This document shows positions 1 through 8,570 of a stretch of DNA of 64,000 bases, one piece after another (the first letter of the stretch is position 1; every line of letters begins with the position of its first letter). Source of the stretch: Methylobacterium sp. WL119 (GTDB lineage: Bacteria > Pseudomonadota > Alphaproteobacteria > Rhizobiales > Beijerinckiaceae); contig NZ_VRUU01000001.1 in assembly GCF_008039875.1 (NCBI RefSeq), positions 124,001-188,000 of the forward strand. Reading direction: 5' to 3'. The position numbers and the translations under genes were made by a program. The notes beneath the pieces were generated by a model, which saw only the letters and a program-made list of their open reading frames with translations, was not told the origin of the DNA and did not search any database.

Positions 1-50
1 CCTCGTGCCGGGCGCGCCGGACAAGGACGCGCCGACACCCTGATCGGCCG

Positions 51-911
51 CTACCCTGCGCGGCCGACCACGCGCTCGTCCCCGCAGAACAGCGTGAACG
101 AATCGGCCCGGGCGATGGCGCAGAGCGTCATGTCGTGCAGGCGCGCCCGCTCGATCGCGAGCGAGGTCGGGGCCGAGATCGCGACCAGGACCGACGCGCC
201 GAAATGCGCAGCCTTCTCGACCATCTCGAACGAGCACCGGCTGGTGATCACGAGGAAGCCCGCGGCCGGGTCGGTTCTCGTCCGGATCAGCGCCCCGATC
301 AGCTTGTCCAGCGCGTTGTGCCGGCCGACATCCTCGCGGACCGCCACGAGGCTCCCGTCGAAGCGCGCCCAGGCGGCGGCGTGCACGGCCCGCGTCTCGC
401 GCCCGAGCACCTGGGAATCGCCGAGATCCGACAAGGCCCGCGCGATCGCCTCCGTCCCGACGCGCACGCGGCCCGACGCGGCCCGGGTCTCGGCCCGCGG
501 CAGGGCGGCGAGATCCTCGATCCCGCAGACGCCGCAGCCGGTGCGCCCGCTGATCGCGCGCTTGCGGGCGAGATGCTCGCGCAGGCGCCCGGGCGCCAAA
601 TCCACCAGCAGGCGCAGCCCGCCGTCGCCCGGCTCGACCGCGGCGCCGCGAATCTCGTCGGCCGCCGCGACGATGCCTTCGGTCAAGCTGAAGCCGTAGG
701 CGAAATCCTCCAGGTCGGCCGGCGTCGCCATCATCACCGCATAGGGCACGCTGCCGTAGACGAGGTTCACCGGCATCTCGACGGCGAGCGCGCGGTGATC
801 GTCGCGCGGCTCCGGCGCGGCGTAGGCGACGACGCGGGTCGCCACCTGCAAGGCCGTATCACGCAGGCCCGTCTCCGAAGTGGCCTGAACCGGCCGCCGT
901 CCGTCCGTCAT
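51..911 (-). CDS. fdhD: FdhD, formate dehydrogenase sulfurtransferase / accessory protein
   Basis: FdhD passes sulfur from a cysteine desulfurase to the molybdenum cofactor of formate dehydrogenases and is needed for their activity in the cytoplasm. The 286-residue product has the family's CGVC pair (near residue 125, in TGCGVCGIE), the REDVGRHNA segment and the ITSRCSFEMV segment. The open frame continues far upstream as low-quality antisense to coxB, so I chose the ATG at 911, which gives the normal family length. It is transcribed away from coxB. In methylotrophs formate oxidation is central, which fits, but no formate dehydrogenase gene is in this window. Confidence 0.93.
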   Translation of the reverse strand: MTDGRRPVQATSETGLRDTALQVATRVVAYAAPEPRDDHRALAVEMPVNLVYGSVPYAVMMATPADLEDFAYGFSLTEGIVAAADEIRGAAVEPGDGGLRLLVDLAPGRLREHLARKRAISGRTGCGVCGIEDLAALPRAETRAASGRVRVGTEAIARALSDLGDSQVLGRETRAVHAAAWARFDGSLVAVREDVGRHNALDKLIGALIRTRTDPAAGFLVITSRCSFEMVEKAAHFGASVLVAISAPTSLAIERARLHDMTLCAIARADSFTLFCGDERVVGRAG

Positions 912-1169
912 GGGCTGTTCCCGCCGCTCGACCCGAGCACGCCCTATAGCAGGCCGCGGGCCGAGCCGCCCCTGCGGCGATCGCCCGGGTGACGGAGCGG
1001 AGCGTCCGGAAAGCGTGCGATGCGACGCTTGTGCGGTTGCGCCTTTCACGACCTTGTGGTCTGACACCGCGATCGGATACCCGGGCCACGCGCCTTCGGG
1101 GCGTCCATTCCGTCGAGCGACACCGCAAACCTCGTTCAAGCAAGATGCGGGCGGTCGACGGAGCGTAAC

Positions 1170-2033
1170 GTGACCAAGGGGAGCCACGAGAGGCACATGC
1201 GGACGGCGCAGACGAAACACCGCTCCATGAGGGGGCTCGCCGCGTTCGGCGCGCTGCTCCTGACGTCGTCGCAGGCCCTGGCCGCCGGCATCGGCCAGCC
1301 CGAGCCCTGGCAGATGGACCGCCAGGTCCCCGTGACCGAGAACGCCCGCGACATCCTCCAGTTCGAGTCGTGGGTGCACTGGCTGTCGCTGGCCATCTGC
1401 GTGTTCGTGCTCGGCCTGATCCTGTGGTGCATCTACCGCTTCAGCGAGAAGCGGAACCCGACGCCCTCGAAGACCACCCACAACACCCTGATCGAGGTGG
1501 CCTGGACCATCGTCCCGGTGCTCATCCTCGTCGCCGTCGCGATCCCGTCGTTCCGCCTGCTGCGCGTGCAGCTGTCGGATCCGAAGTCCGACGTGATGAT
1601 CAAGGTCACCGGCCACGCCTGGTACTGGTCCTACGAGTACCCCGCCGACCAGGGCGGCGGCTTCTCGTTCGACGCCAACATCGACGAGGACAAGCAGCCG
1701 CGGCTGTTGCAGACCGACAACGAGATGGTCGTTCCGGTGAACAAGATCGTCAAGATCCAGGTCACCGCCGCCGACGTCATGCATTCCTGGGCGATGCCGT
1801 CCTTCGGCTTCAAGATCGACGCCGTCCCCGGCCGCCTCAACCAGTTCTGGTTCAAGGCCGACCGCGAGGGCACCTATCACGGCCAGTGCTCCGAGCTCTG
1901 CGGCCAGCGCCACGCCTACATGCCGATCGTCGTCCGCGTCGTGAACGACGAGGCCTACGCAGCCTGGCTCGGCGAGGCCAAGACCAAGTACGCCCGCATC
2001 GACGACGGGTCCAAGCTCGCCGACGCCCGGTAG
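1170..2033 (+). CDS. coxB: Cytochrome c oxidase subunit II
   Basis: Subunit II of the aa3-type terminal oxidase takes electrons from cytochrome c through its CuA centre. The protein has a signal peptide, two transmembrane helices (about residues 70-90 and 110-130) and a periplasmic cupredoxin domain. CuA ligands are visible in [12 protein letters not shown] near residues 240-251, with the upstream His in VMHSWAMP near 204. The GTG at 1170 has a GGAG six bases upstream. An ATG at 1197 (GAGAGG only three bases away) or 1227 (closest to the signal peptide) could be the true start. It is the first gene of the cox operon. Confidence 0.96.
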   Translation: MTKGSHERHMRTAQTKHRSMRGLAAFGALLLTSSQALAAGIGQPEPWQMDRQVPVTENARDILQFESWVHWLSLAICVFVLGLILWCIYRFSEKRNPTPSKTTHNTLIEVAWTIVPVLILVAVAIPSFRLLRVQLSDPKSDVMIKVTGHAWYWSYEYPADQGGGFSFDANIDEDKQPRLLQTDNEMVVPVNKIVKIQVTAADVMHSWAMPSFGFKIDAVPGRLNQFWFKADREGTYHGQCSELCGQRHAYMPIVVRVVNDEAYAAWLGEAKTKYARIDDGSKLADAR

Positions 2034-2044
2034 CGGGCGCGCCT

Positions 2045-2073
2045 CGGGCCGGCGCCGCGACGGTGCCGGCCCG
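2045..2073 (+). promoter_or_regulatory. Strong stem-loop between coxB and coxA
   Basis: A 13-base arm at 2045-2057 pairs with 2061-2073 around a three-base loop, with one G-T wobble. No T-run follows, so it is not a classical terminator. An mRNA processing or stability element that sets subunit ratios is an inference. Confidence 0.5.
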
Positions 2074-2115
2074 ACCCACCGAGATCTCGAGAGACACGCA
2101 CAAGGCTCAGCTCAG

Positions 2116-3744
2116 ATGGCAACCGCCGCAGCGCATGCAGGGGCCCACGAGGCCCACGACCACAAACCCTCGTTCTTCGCCCGCTGGTTCCTGTCGACGA
2201 ACCACAAGGACATCGGCACGCTCTACCTGCTGTTCGCGTTCTGCGCGGGCATGATCGGCGCGTTCCTGTCCTTCGGCATCCGGATGGAGATGGAGGCGCC
2301 CGGCCTCCAGTACTTCTCCAATCCGCAGACCTACAACGTCTTCGTCACCGGCCACGGCCTCATCATGGTGTTCTTCATGGTGATGCCCGCGCTGATCGGC
2401 GGGTTCGGCAACTGGTTCGTGCCGCTGATGATCGGCGCGCCGGACATGGCCTTCCCGCGCATGAACAACATCTCGTTCTGGCTGACGGTGGCGGGCTTCT
2501 GCAGCCTGATCTGCTCGCTGTTCGTCGAGGGCGCGCCCGGCGCGTCCGGCGCCGGCACCGGCTGGACCGTCTACCCGCCGCTCTCCACCGCCGGCCATCC
2601 CGGCCCGGCCGTCGACTTCGCGATCTTCGCGCTGCACCTCTCCGGCGCCGGCTCGATCCTCGGGGCGATCAACTTCATCACGACCATCCTCAACATGCGC
2701 GCCCCCGGCATGACGCTGCACAAGATGCCGCTCTTCGCCTGGGCCGAGCTCGTCACCGCCTTCCTGCTGCTGCTGTCGCTCCCGGTCCTCGCCGGCGCGA
2801 TCACCATGCTGCTCACCGACCGCAACTTCGGCACCACCTTCTTCGACCCGGCCGGCGGCGGCGATCCGATCCTGTACCAGCACCTGTTCTGGTTCTTCGG
2901 TCACCCCGAAGTGTACATCATGATCCTGCCGGCCTTCGGCATCGTCTCGCACATCATCGCCACGTTCTCGCGCAAGCCGGTCTTCGGCTACCTCGCGATG
3001 GCCTACGCGATGGTCGCGATCGGCGTCGTCGGCTTCGTCGTGTGGGCGCACCACATGTACACCGTCGGCCTGTCGCTGCAGACGCAGTCCTACTTCGTGT
3101 TCGCCACCATGGTGATCGCGGTGCCGACCGGCGTGAAGATCTTCTCCTGGATCGCGACGATGTGGGGCGGCTCGATCCGCTTCACCGCGGCGATGCATTG
3201 GGCGGTGGGCTTCATCTTCCTGTTCACGGTCGGCGGCGTCACCGGCGTCGTGCTCGCGAACTCGGCGGTCGATAAGTACCTGCACGATACCTACTACGTC
3301 GTCGCGCACTTCCACTACGTGCTTTCGCTCGGCGCCGTGTTCATCATCTTCGCCGGCATCTACTACTGGTTCCCGAAGATGACCGGCCACATCATCCCCG
3401 AATGGGCCGGCAAGCTGCACTTCTGGCTGGCCTTCATCGGCGCGAACATCCTGTTCTTCCCGATGCACTTCCTCGGGCTCGCCGGCATGCCGCGTCGCTA
3501 CGCCGACTACCCGGAGGCGTTCGCGGGCTGGCACAAGGTCTCGACCTACGGCGGCCACATCTTCGGCCTCGGCATGATGGTGTTCGTGATCGGCGTCATC
3601 CTCGCCTTCCGCTCGAAGGAGCGGGCCGCGGACAACCCCTGGGGTCCCGGCGCGACCACCCTGGAGTGGACGCTGTCGTCGCCGCCGCCCTTCCACCAGT
3701 TCGAGACGCTGCCCCGCATCGTCGACGAGCCGGGTCACCACTAA
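2116..3744 (+). CDS. coxA: Cytochrome c oxidase subunit I (aa3-type)
   Basis: This is the catalytic subunit carrying heme a, heme a3 and CuB; it reduces oxygen to water and pumps protons across the inner membrane. The 542-residue protein has twelve predicted helices. It contains FGHPEVY near 262-268 (CuB histidine, the cross-linked tyrosine and the helix VI glutamate typical of A1-type oxidases), WAHHMYT near 309-315 (two more CuB histidines) and VAHFHYVLS near 395 (heme a3 and heme a ligands). A His-rich N-terminus precedes helix I. Length and motifs are normal for the family. Confidence 0.98.
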   Translation: MATAAAHAGAHEAHDHKPSFFARWFLSTNHKDIGTLYLLFAFCAGMIGAFLSFGIRMEMEAPGLQYFSNPQTYNVFVTGHGLIMVFFMVMPALIGGFGNWFVPLMIGAPDMAFPRMNNISFWLTVAGFCSLICSLFVEGAPGASGAGTGWTVYPPLSTAGHPGPAVDFAIFALHLSGAGSILGAINFITTILNMRAPGMTLHKMPLFAWAELVTAFLLLLSLPVLAGAITMLLTDRNFGTTFFDPAGGGDPILYQHLFWFFGHPEVYIMILPAFGIVSHIIATFSRKPVFGYLAMAYAMVAIGVVGFVVWAHHMYTVGLSLQTQSYFVFATMVIAVPTGVKIFSWIATMWGGSIRFTAAMHWAVGFIFLFTVGGVTGVVLANSAVDKYLHDTYYVVAHFHYVLSLGAVFIIFAGIYYWFPKMTGHIIPEWAGKLHFWLAFIGANILFFPMHFLGLAGMPRRYADYPEAFAGWHKVSTYGGHIFGLGMMVFVIGVILAFRSKERAADNPWGPGATTLEWTLSSPPPFHQFETLPRIVDEPGHH

Positions 3745-3751
3745 TCACTTC

Positions 3752-3778
3752 GCGGGGGCCGCATCGCGCGGCCCCCGC
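3752..3778 (+). promoter_or_regulatory. Stem-loop after coxA
   Basis: A perfect 11-base-pair stem (3752-3762 with 3768-3778) has a five-base loop and lies eight bases after the coxA stop. No T-run follows, so it may attenuate transcription or protect the coxA 3' end rather than terminate fully. About 190 further bases before ctaB hold no recognisable gene. Confidence 0.5.
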
Positions 3779-3965
3779 CCTTCCCCGGATCCTTCCCGCG
3801 AAGGGTCCCGGCAAGGGCGGTGCGACGGTCCGGTCTGAGCGGCGCTCGGCAGGACCCCCCCTTTTTCCGGCGTACGACGCCCGGACGTTTGGAACTGTTC
3901 CGGTTCGCGACTTCCCGTGCCGGATCGAGCGCTCCCGCCGCGCGGGCCCGAGCGCGAAAAGCAGA

Positions 3966-4925
3966 ATGGTTACGGTGTCCATGACCACCCTGTCGAACAG
4001 CCTGCCCGCCGGCGCGACGCCGGTCTCGGTCGTCGGCGGAGACGTGCCCGACTACTTCGCCCTGCTGAAGCCGCGGGTGATGGTGCTGGTGATCTTCACC
4101 GCCCTCGTCGGCATGGTGGTGTCGCACGGCCACGTGCCGCCGGCCGTCGCGGTGATCTCGCTGCTGATGATCGCCATCGGGGCCGGCGCCTCGGGCTGCC
4201 TCAACATGTGGTGGGACGCCGACATCGACGCGATCATGACGCGCACCGCCAAGCGCCCGATCCCCGACGGCCGCATCCAGCCGAACGAGGCCCTGGCCTT
4301 CGGCCTCGTGCTCTCGGTCGGCTCGGTGATGGTGCTCGGGCTCGCGGCGAACTGGCTCTCGGCCGGGCTGCTCGCCTTCACCATCGTGTTCTACGCGGTG
4401 ATCTACTCGATGTGGCTCAAGCGGGCGACCGCGCAGAACATCGTCATCGGCGGCGCCGCCGGCGCCCTCCCCCCGGTGATCGGCCAGGCGGTGGTGACCG
4501 GCTCGGTCGGCGTCGAATCGCTGGTTCTGTTCGCGATCATCTTCATCTGGACGCCGCCGCACTTCTGGGCGCTGGCCCTGGTGAAGGCCGGCGAGTACGC
4601 CAAGGCCGGCATCCCGATGATGCCGAACACCGCCGGCCCGACCTCGACCCGCCGCCAGATCATCTACTACACGCTGCTGCTCGCGCCGCTCGGCCTCTTG
4701 CCGGTCTGGCTCGGCTTCGCCGGCCTTCTCTACGCGGTGGTCGGCGTGCTGGGCGGCCTCGGCATGCTGGCCTTCAGCGTGCAGGTCTATCGCAACCGCG
4801 AGGGCGAGGCCGAGAAGAAGGCCGCCATGGGGATGTTCGGCTTCTCGATCCTCTACCTATTCGTTCTGTTCTCGGCGCTGCTCGCCGAGCAGAGCCTCGG
4901 CCTGTTCCGCCCGGTCTTCGCCTGA
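3966..4925 (+). CDS. ctaB: Protoheme IX farnesyltransferase (heme O synthase)
   Basis: CtaB/CyoE is an integral membrane UbiA-family prenyltransferase that farnesylates heme b to heme o, the precursor of heme a for the oxidase encoded alongside. The sequence shows many hydrophobic helices and the family motif [19 protein letters not shown], which carries the aspartates that bind the prenyl diphosphate through magnesium. I used the ATG at 3966 (319 aa). ATG 3981 (314 aa) is equally possible, since neither has a strong ribosome site. Its stop overlaps the next start (TGATG), so the two are probably translationally coupled. Confidence 0.96.
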   Translation: MVTVSMTTLSNSLPAGATPVSVVGGDVPDYFALLKPRVMVLVIFTALVGMVVSHGHVPPAVAVISLLMIAIGAGASGCLNMWWDADIDAIMTRTAKRPIPDGRIQPNEALAFGLVLSVGSVMVLGLAANWLSAGLLAFTIVFYAVIYSMWLKRATAQNIVIGGAAGALPPVIGQAVVTGSVGVESLVLFAIIFIWTPPHFWALALVKAGEYAKAGIPMMPNTAGPTSTRRQIIYYTLLLAPLGLLPVWLGFAGLLYAVVGVLGGLGMLAFSVQVYRNREGEAEKKAAMGMFGFSILYLFVLFSALLAEQSLGLFRPVFA

Positions 4926-5104
4926 TGGAATACGATCCGCACGGCTTTCCCAAGATCGAGATGCGCCCCCTCACCCCCGAGGAGGAGGCGCGCCGGCGCA
5001 AGCGCTCGATCGCGATCGCCCTGGCGCTCGGCGCCATGGTGCTGCTGTTCTTCGTCCTGACGATCGCCAAGCTCGGGCCGCAAATCCTGAACCGGCCGCT
5101 CTGA
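4925..5104 (+). CDS. Small single-pass membrane protein of the cox operon
   Basis: A 59-residue protein with a charged cytoplasmic head, rich in Glu and Arg around residues 18-27, followed by one hydrophobic helix (about 28-50). It sits between ctaB and ctaG and shares TGATG stop/start overlaps with both, so it is tightly coupled to heme and copper insertion genes. Small proteins of this layout, sometimes called CoxF-like, occur at this place in alphaproteobacterial cox operons. A role in oxidase assembly is inferred from position only. Confidence 0.85.
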   Translation: MEYDPHGFPKIEMRPLTPEEEARRRKRSIAIALALGAMVLLFFVLTIAKLGPQILNRPL

Positions 5105-5706
5105 TGAGCACACCGAACACCGACAGGACGATGCTGCGCACCGCCTTCGCCTGCGGCGGCATGGCCGTGGGCATGATCGGCCTCGCCTTCGCGTCGGTGC
5201 CGCTCTACGACGCGTTCTGCAAGGCGACCGGCTACGACGGCACGCCGCGCCAGGGCCCGGCGCTCACCGCCGGCGTCGCCACCGACGACAGCATGGTCGT
5301 CCACTTCGACACCAACGTGTCTTCCTCGCTGCCGTGGCGGTTCAAGGCCGAGTCGCGCCGGGTCGAGGCGCATCTCGGCGAGACGAAGACCGTGTTTTTC
5401 CAGGTCAAGAACACCGGCACGACGCCGTCCACCGGCGTGGCGACCTTCAACGTGCAGCCCGGGCTGATGGGCAGCTACTTCGTCAAGATCGAGTGCTTCT
5501 GCTTCAAGGAGCAGACGCTCCAGCCGGGCGAGACGCTCGACGTGCCGGTGGTGTTCTACATCGATCCCGAGGTGCGGAAGGATTCGAACACCGCGCATCT
5601 CTCCGAGATGACGCTGTCCTACACCTACTTCGCCTCGAAGAACGGCGAGCCGGTCACCGCTGCGGTCGCCAACACGAGCACACCCGGAAACAAGCGGGAT
5701 TTCTGA
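5104..5706 (+). CDS. ctaG: Cytochrome c oxidase assembly protein CtaG (Cox11 family)
   Basis: CtaG/Cox11 delivers copper to the CuB site of subunit I. The 200-residue protein has one N-terminal membrane anchor (about residues 12-32) and a periplasmic domain with the conserved copper-binding pair CFCF near residues 130-133, followed by KEQTL, and the VVFYIDP strand. Its start overlaps the stop of the preceding small gene. Length is normal for the family. Confidence 0.96.
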   Translation: MSTPNTDRTMLRTAFACGGMAVGMIGLAFASVPLYDAFCKATGYDGTPRQGPALTAGVATDDSMVVHFDTNVSSSLPWRFKAESRRVEAHLGETKTVFFQVKNTGTTPSTGVATFNVQPGLMGSYFVKIECFCFKEQTLQPGETLDVPVVFYIDPEVRKDSNTAHLSEMTLSYTYFASKNGEPVTAAVANTSTPGNKRDF

Positions 5707-5708
5707 CC

Positions 5709-5796
5709 GCGCCGGGATTTCCCGGTGCGCGAAGCGTGACAACACGCGCCCGCCTCCGCTAAGGGTGCGGGTAGACCGGACGGGCCGGACGGCCCG
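5709..5796 (+). promoter_or_regulatory. Two stem-loops between ctaG and coxC
   Basis: The first stem pairs 5709-5716 with 5721-5728 around ATTT, with one G-T pair. The second pairs CGGGCC at 5781-5786 with GGCCCG at 5791-5796 around GGAC. They fill a 166-base gap in an otherwise compact operon. Neither has a T-run, so their role is unproven. Confidence 0.4.
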
Positions 5797-5872
5797 AATT
5801 CGGCGTTCAGGGTAAGCGGACCGCGAGCCGGCGACGGCGCAGGACCGACGGGGTCGAGGAGAGACGGGTAAG

Positions 5873-6730
5873 ATGGCCGAGGCGCACGCCAAGAATCACG
5901 ACTTCCACATCCTCGCACCGAGCCCTTGGCCGCTCATCGGCGCCTTCTCTGGCTTCGTGATGGCCTTCGGCGCCGTGTTCTGGATGAAGAGCCTGCAGAT
6001 CGGCACGCTCACCCCCGGCCCCTACATCTTCGGCGCCGGCTCGCTCGGCGTGCTCTACACCATGTTCTCGTGGTGGAAGGACGTGGTCCACGAGGCCAAC
6101 CAAGGCGACCACACCCGCGTGGTGCAGCTTCATCACCGCTACGGCATGATGATGTTCATTGCCTCCGAGGTGATGTTCTTCGTCGCGTGGTTCTGGGCCT
6201 ATTTCGAGGCGGCGCTCTACACCGCCGACCCGATCCAGGCCTCGCGCGTCGGCTTCACCGGCGGCGTCTGGCCGCCGAAGGGGATCGAGGCGTTCGACCC
6301 CTGGCACCTGCCGCTGCTGAACACCCTAATCCTGTTGACCTCCGGCACCACCGTGACCTGGGCCCACCACGCCCTGCTCCACGACGACCGCAAGGGCCTG
6401 AAGTACGGCCTGTGGCTGACCGTGATCCTCGGCGTGCTGTTCACCGCCTGCCAAGCCTACGAGTACGGCCACGCGCATTTCGGCTTCGCCGGCAGCATCT
6501 ACTCGTCGACCTTCTTCATGGCGACGGGCTTCCACGGCGCGCACGTCCTCATCGGCACGATCTTCCTCGGGATCTGCCTGTACCGCGCTTATCTCGGGCA
6601 GTTTACGGTCAAGCAGCATCTCGGGTTCGAGTTCGCCGCCTGGTACTGGCACTTCGTCGACGTGGTGTGGCTGTTCCTGTTCGCGGCGATCTACGTCTGG
6701 GGTTCGGGCGCCGGGCACGCGGCGCACTGA
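5873..6730 (+). CDS. coxC: Cytochrome c oxidase subunit III
   Basis: Subunit III has no redox centre; it stabilises the active site and proton uptake of the aa3 oxidase. The 285-residue protein has seven hydrophobic helices. Family features include [15 protein letters not shown] in helix III and the C-terminal [14 protein letters not shown] segment, which is highly conserved in mitochondrial COX3. It lies 166 bases after ctaG. A T-rich terminator about 45 bases downstream marks the end of the core oxidase operon. Confidence 0.97.
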   Translation: MAEAHAKNHDFHILAPSPWPLIGAFSGFVMAFGAVFWMKSLQIGTLTPGPYIFGAGSLGVLYTMFSWWKDVVHEANQGDHTRVVQLHHRYGMMMFIASEVMFFVAWFWAYFEAALYTADPIQASRVGFTGGVWPPKGIEAFDPWHLPLLNTLILLTSGTTVTWAHHALLHDDRKGLKYGLWLTVILGVLFTACQAYEYGHAHFGFAGSIYSSTFFMATGFHGAHVLIGTIFLGICLYRAYLGQFTVKQHLGFEFAAWYWHFVDVVWLFLFAAIYVWGSGAGHAAH

Positions 6731-6776
6731 GCGCGATCGGGCAGGATCCCCTGTGACGCAGGGGGGACATGCATCG

Positions 6777-6801
6777 AAGGGCGGCTCCGGCCGCCCTTTT
6801 T
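6777..6801 (+). terminator. Rho-independent terminator after coxC
   Basis: AAGGGCGGC (6777-6785), loop TCCG, then GCCGCCCTT (6790-6798), running into a five-T stretch (6797-6801). This is a good intrinsic terminator at the end of the cox operon. Confidence 0.85.
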
Positions 6802-6883
6802 CGTGTCCGGGGACCCATATCCTCGGTGAGGCCGACACGTGGTGCATCGCTGCGGGGCTTCACGTCATGCAAGGAACCTGAGC

Positions 6884-7255
6884 TTGGCCCGGACCTACAC
6901 GCCACAAGCACCGATCTCGACCGGCCTGCGCGGCCGCTGCCCGCGCTGCGGCGAAGGCCACATGTTCAAGGGGTTCCTCACCATCGCCCCCGCCTGCGAG
7001 GTCTGCGACCTCGACTACGGCGCGTTCGATTCGGGCGACGGGCCGGCCTTCTTCGTGATGTCGATCGTCGGCATCCTCGTGGTCGGCCTCGCCCTGTGGA
7101 TGGAGATCACCTACCAGCCGCCGATGTGGGTCCACGCGCTGGTGGCCGGATCGCTCTCGATCGGCCTCAGCCTCATCCTGGTCCGCCCGCTGAAGGGCAT
7201 GCTTCTGGCCCTGCAATACACCAACAAGGCCGAGCAGGGACGCTTCGAGCCGTGA
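6884..7255 (+). CDS. DUF983 family membrane protein
   Basis: A 123-residue protein with two N-terminal CXXC pairs (CPRC and CEVC, like a zinc ribbon) followed by two transmembrane helices (about 50-70 and 75-97). These are the hallmarks of DUF983, a family often found beside coxC in alphaproteobacteria; its function is unknown. I chose the TTG at 6884 because AAGGA lies eight bases upstream. A GTG at 6839 would add a 15-residue tail unlike the family. The stop overlaps the SURF1 start. Confidence 0.85.
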   Translation: MARTYTPQAPISTGLRGRCPRCGEGHMFKGFLTIAPACEVCDLDYGAFDSGDGPAFFVMSIVGILVVGLALWMEITYQPPMWVHALVAGSLSIGLSLILVRPLKGMLLALQYTNKAEQGRFEP

Positions 7256-8022
7256 CCGCGGCCGAGACCGCCTCGCGGACGCGCCCCGGCGCGATCCGCG
7301 ACCTGATCCCGCCGGCGCTCGCGACGCTGATGGCACTCGCGATCCTCCTCGGCCTCGGGGTGTGGCAGCTCGAGCGCAAGGGCGAGAAGGAGGCGCTGAT
7401 CGCCCGCATCGTCTCGCGCTCGCAGGCCGAGCCGGTGCCGCCGCCCGCCGACTGGAACCCGGCGCGCGACGAGTTCGAGCATGTCCGCGTCGGCGGCCGC
7501 TTCCTCAACGATCGCGAGACGCTGGTCCACGGGCTCGCGGCCGGCGAGACGCCGGGCCGCGCGCTGCAGGGCTACTACGTGATCACGCCGTTCCGGCGCG
7601 ACGACGGCTCGATGGTGCTGGTCAACCGCGGCTTCGTGCCGACCGAGCTGAAGAACCAGGCCGATCGCCGCGACGGGCTGGTCGAGGGCGACACCACGAT
7701 CGTCGGCCTGATGCGCGGCAGCGAGCCACGGACGATGTTCGTGCCGGCGCCCGATCCGGTGCGCAACGAGTGGTTCAACCGCGACGTGCCGGGCATCGCC
7801 GCGGCGCGCGGCTTCCCGGAGGCCGCCCCCTACCTGATCGAGGCGGATGCCGTGCCCGGTAGCCGGACCTGGCCGCGCGGCGGGCAGCTCCGGGTCGACC
7901 TGCCCAACAACCATCTGCAATACGCCTTCACCTGGTTCGGCATCGCCGCCTGCCTGCTCGGCGTCTTTTCCGTGTTTGCCTGGAAGCGCCTGCACGAGCC
8001 GGACGCGCCTTCCGGCGCCTGA
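7252..8022 (+). CDS. SURF1 family cytochrome oxidase biogenesis protein
   Basis: SURF1/Shy1 proteins help insert heme a into oxidase subunit I at the inner membrane. The 256-residue protein has the two-helix layout: helix one at about 17-38 ending in LGVWQLERKGEK, a periplasmic domain with VLVNRGFVP, and a C-terminal helix near 228-248 preceded by NNHLQYAFTWF. These are recognisable family motifs. The GTG start overlaps the DUF983 stop (GTGA), indicating translational coupling. Confidence 0.93.
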   Translation: MTAAETASRTRPGAIRDLIPPALATLMALAILLGLGVWQLERKGEKEALIARIVSRSQAEPVPPPADWNPARDEFEHVRVGGRFLNDRETLVHGLAAGETPGRALQGYYVITPFRRDDGSMVLVNRGFVPTELKNQADRRDGLVEGDTTIVGLMRGSEPRTMFVPAPDPVRNEWFNRDVPGIAAARGFPEAAPYLIEADAVPGSRTWPRGGQLRVDLPNNHLQYAFTWFGIAACLLGVFSVFAWKRLHEPDAPSGA

Positions 8023-8085
8023 GGTCGGGCTTGCGGCGGCGGCGACGCCGGCTACACTCGCTGCGTCCTATGGCGGAGTGATCCG

Positions 8086-8499
8086 ATGCGCAGCTGGCTC
8101 GCCCTGTTCCTCGCCCTCGCGTTGACGTCGGCGCACGCTGCCGACGACGGCGCCCGCGAGGCGGCCCGCGCGGCGATCACCCGGCAGGCCGAGGCGCTGG
8201 TGCGCGACGACGCCGCCACCGCCTACGCCCAGGCAGCCCCGGCGATCCAGGGCATGTTCCCGACCGCCGACGTGTTCCTCGGCATGGTGCGCAACAACTA
8301 CCGGCCGGTCTATCGGCACCGCACCTTCGTGTTCAGGCAGATGCAGGACCTCGGCGACGGGGCGCTCTCGCAGGACGTGGCGATCCAGGACGAGGACGGC
8401 GTCGACTGGACCGCCGTCTACAGCCTCGAGCGCGGCGCCGACGGAGCGTGGCGCATCAGCGGCTGCCGGCTGGTCAAGGCCGAGGGCACGAACGCCTGA
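8086..8499 (+). CDS. DUF4864 domain secreted protein
   Basis: A 137-residue protein with a clear signal peptide (cleavage after AHA near residue 18) and a small alpha/beta domain resembling DUF4864. The family has no known function. The helix with REAARAAITRQAEAL and the central FPTADVFLGMV are typical. It lies between SURF1 and thrC on the same strand and may be cotranscribed with them. A link to respiration is not shown. Confidence 0.8.
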   Translation: MRSWLALFLALALTSAHAADDGAREAARAAITRQAEALVRDDAATAYAQAAPAIQGMFPTADVFLGMVRNNYRPVYRHRTFVFRQMQDLGDGALSQDVAIQDEDGVDWTAVYSLERGADGAWRISGCRLVKAEGTNA

Positions 8500-8543
8500 A
8501 CCCGCCTCGGCGGTCTTCGACACGCCCGACCGCATCGTGTAGA

Positions 8544-8570
8544 GGGGGCGCCTTCCCCGGAGGCCCCCGT
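8544..8570 (+). promoter_or_regulatory. Hairpin over the thrC ribosome binding site
   Basis: GGGGGC at 8544-8549 can pair with GCCCCC at 8563-8568, directly before the GTG start. The Shine-Dalgarno GGAGG (8559-8563) then sits at the edge of the loop. It may limit thrC initiation; this is inference from base pairing. Confidence 0.35.

Noticed and set aside
1..43. Thirteen codons ending in TGA at 41-43 on the plus strand, possibly the tail of an upstream gene.
   Set aside because: Too short to support any product or even to be sure that it is coding.
2107..3741. A 544-codon open frame on the minus strand opposite coxA, plus many similar long antisense frames elsewhere.
   Set aside because: Arg/Asp/His-rich composition is the mirror of a GC-rich coding strand; coxA itself is unmistakable.
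3891..3901. GGAACTGTTCC palindrome before ctaB, considered as part of an EcfG (GGAAC...CGTT) promoter or an operator.
   Set aside because: No matching -10 element at the right spacing, and a single short palindrome is weak evidence.
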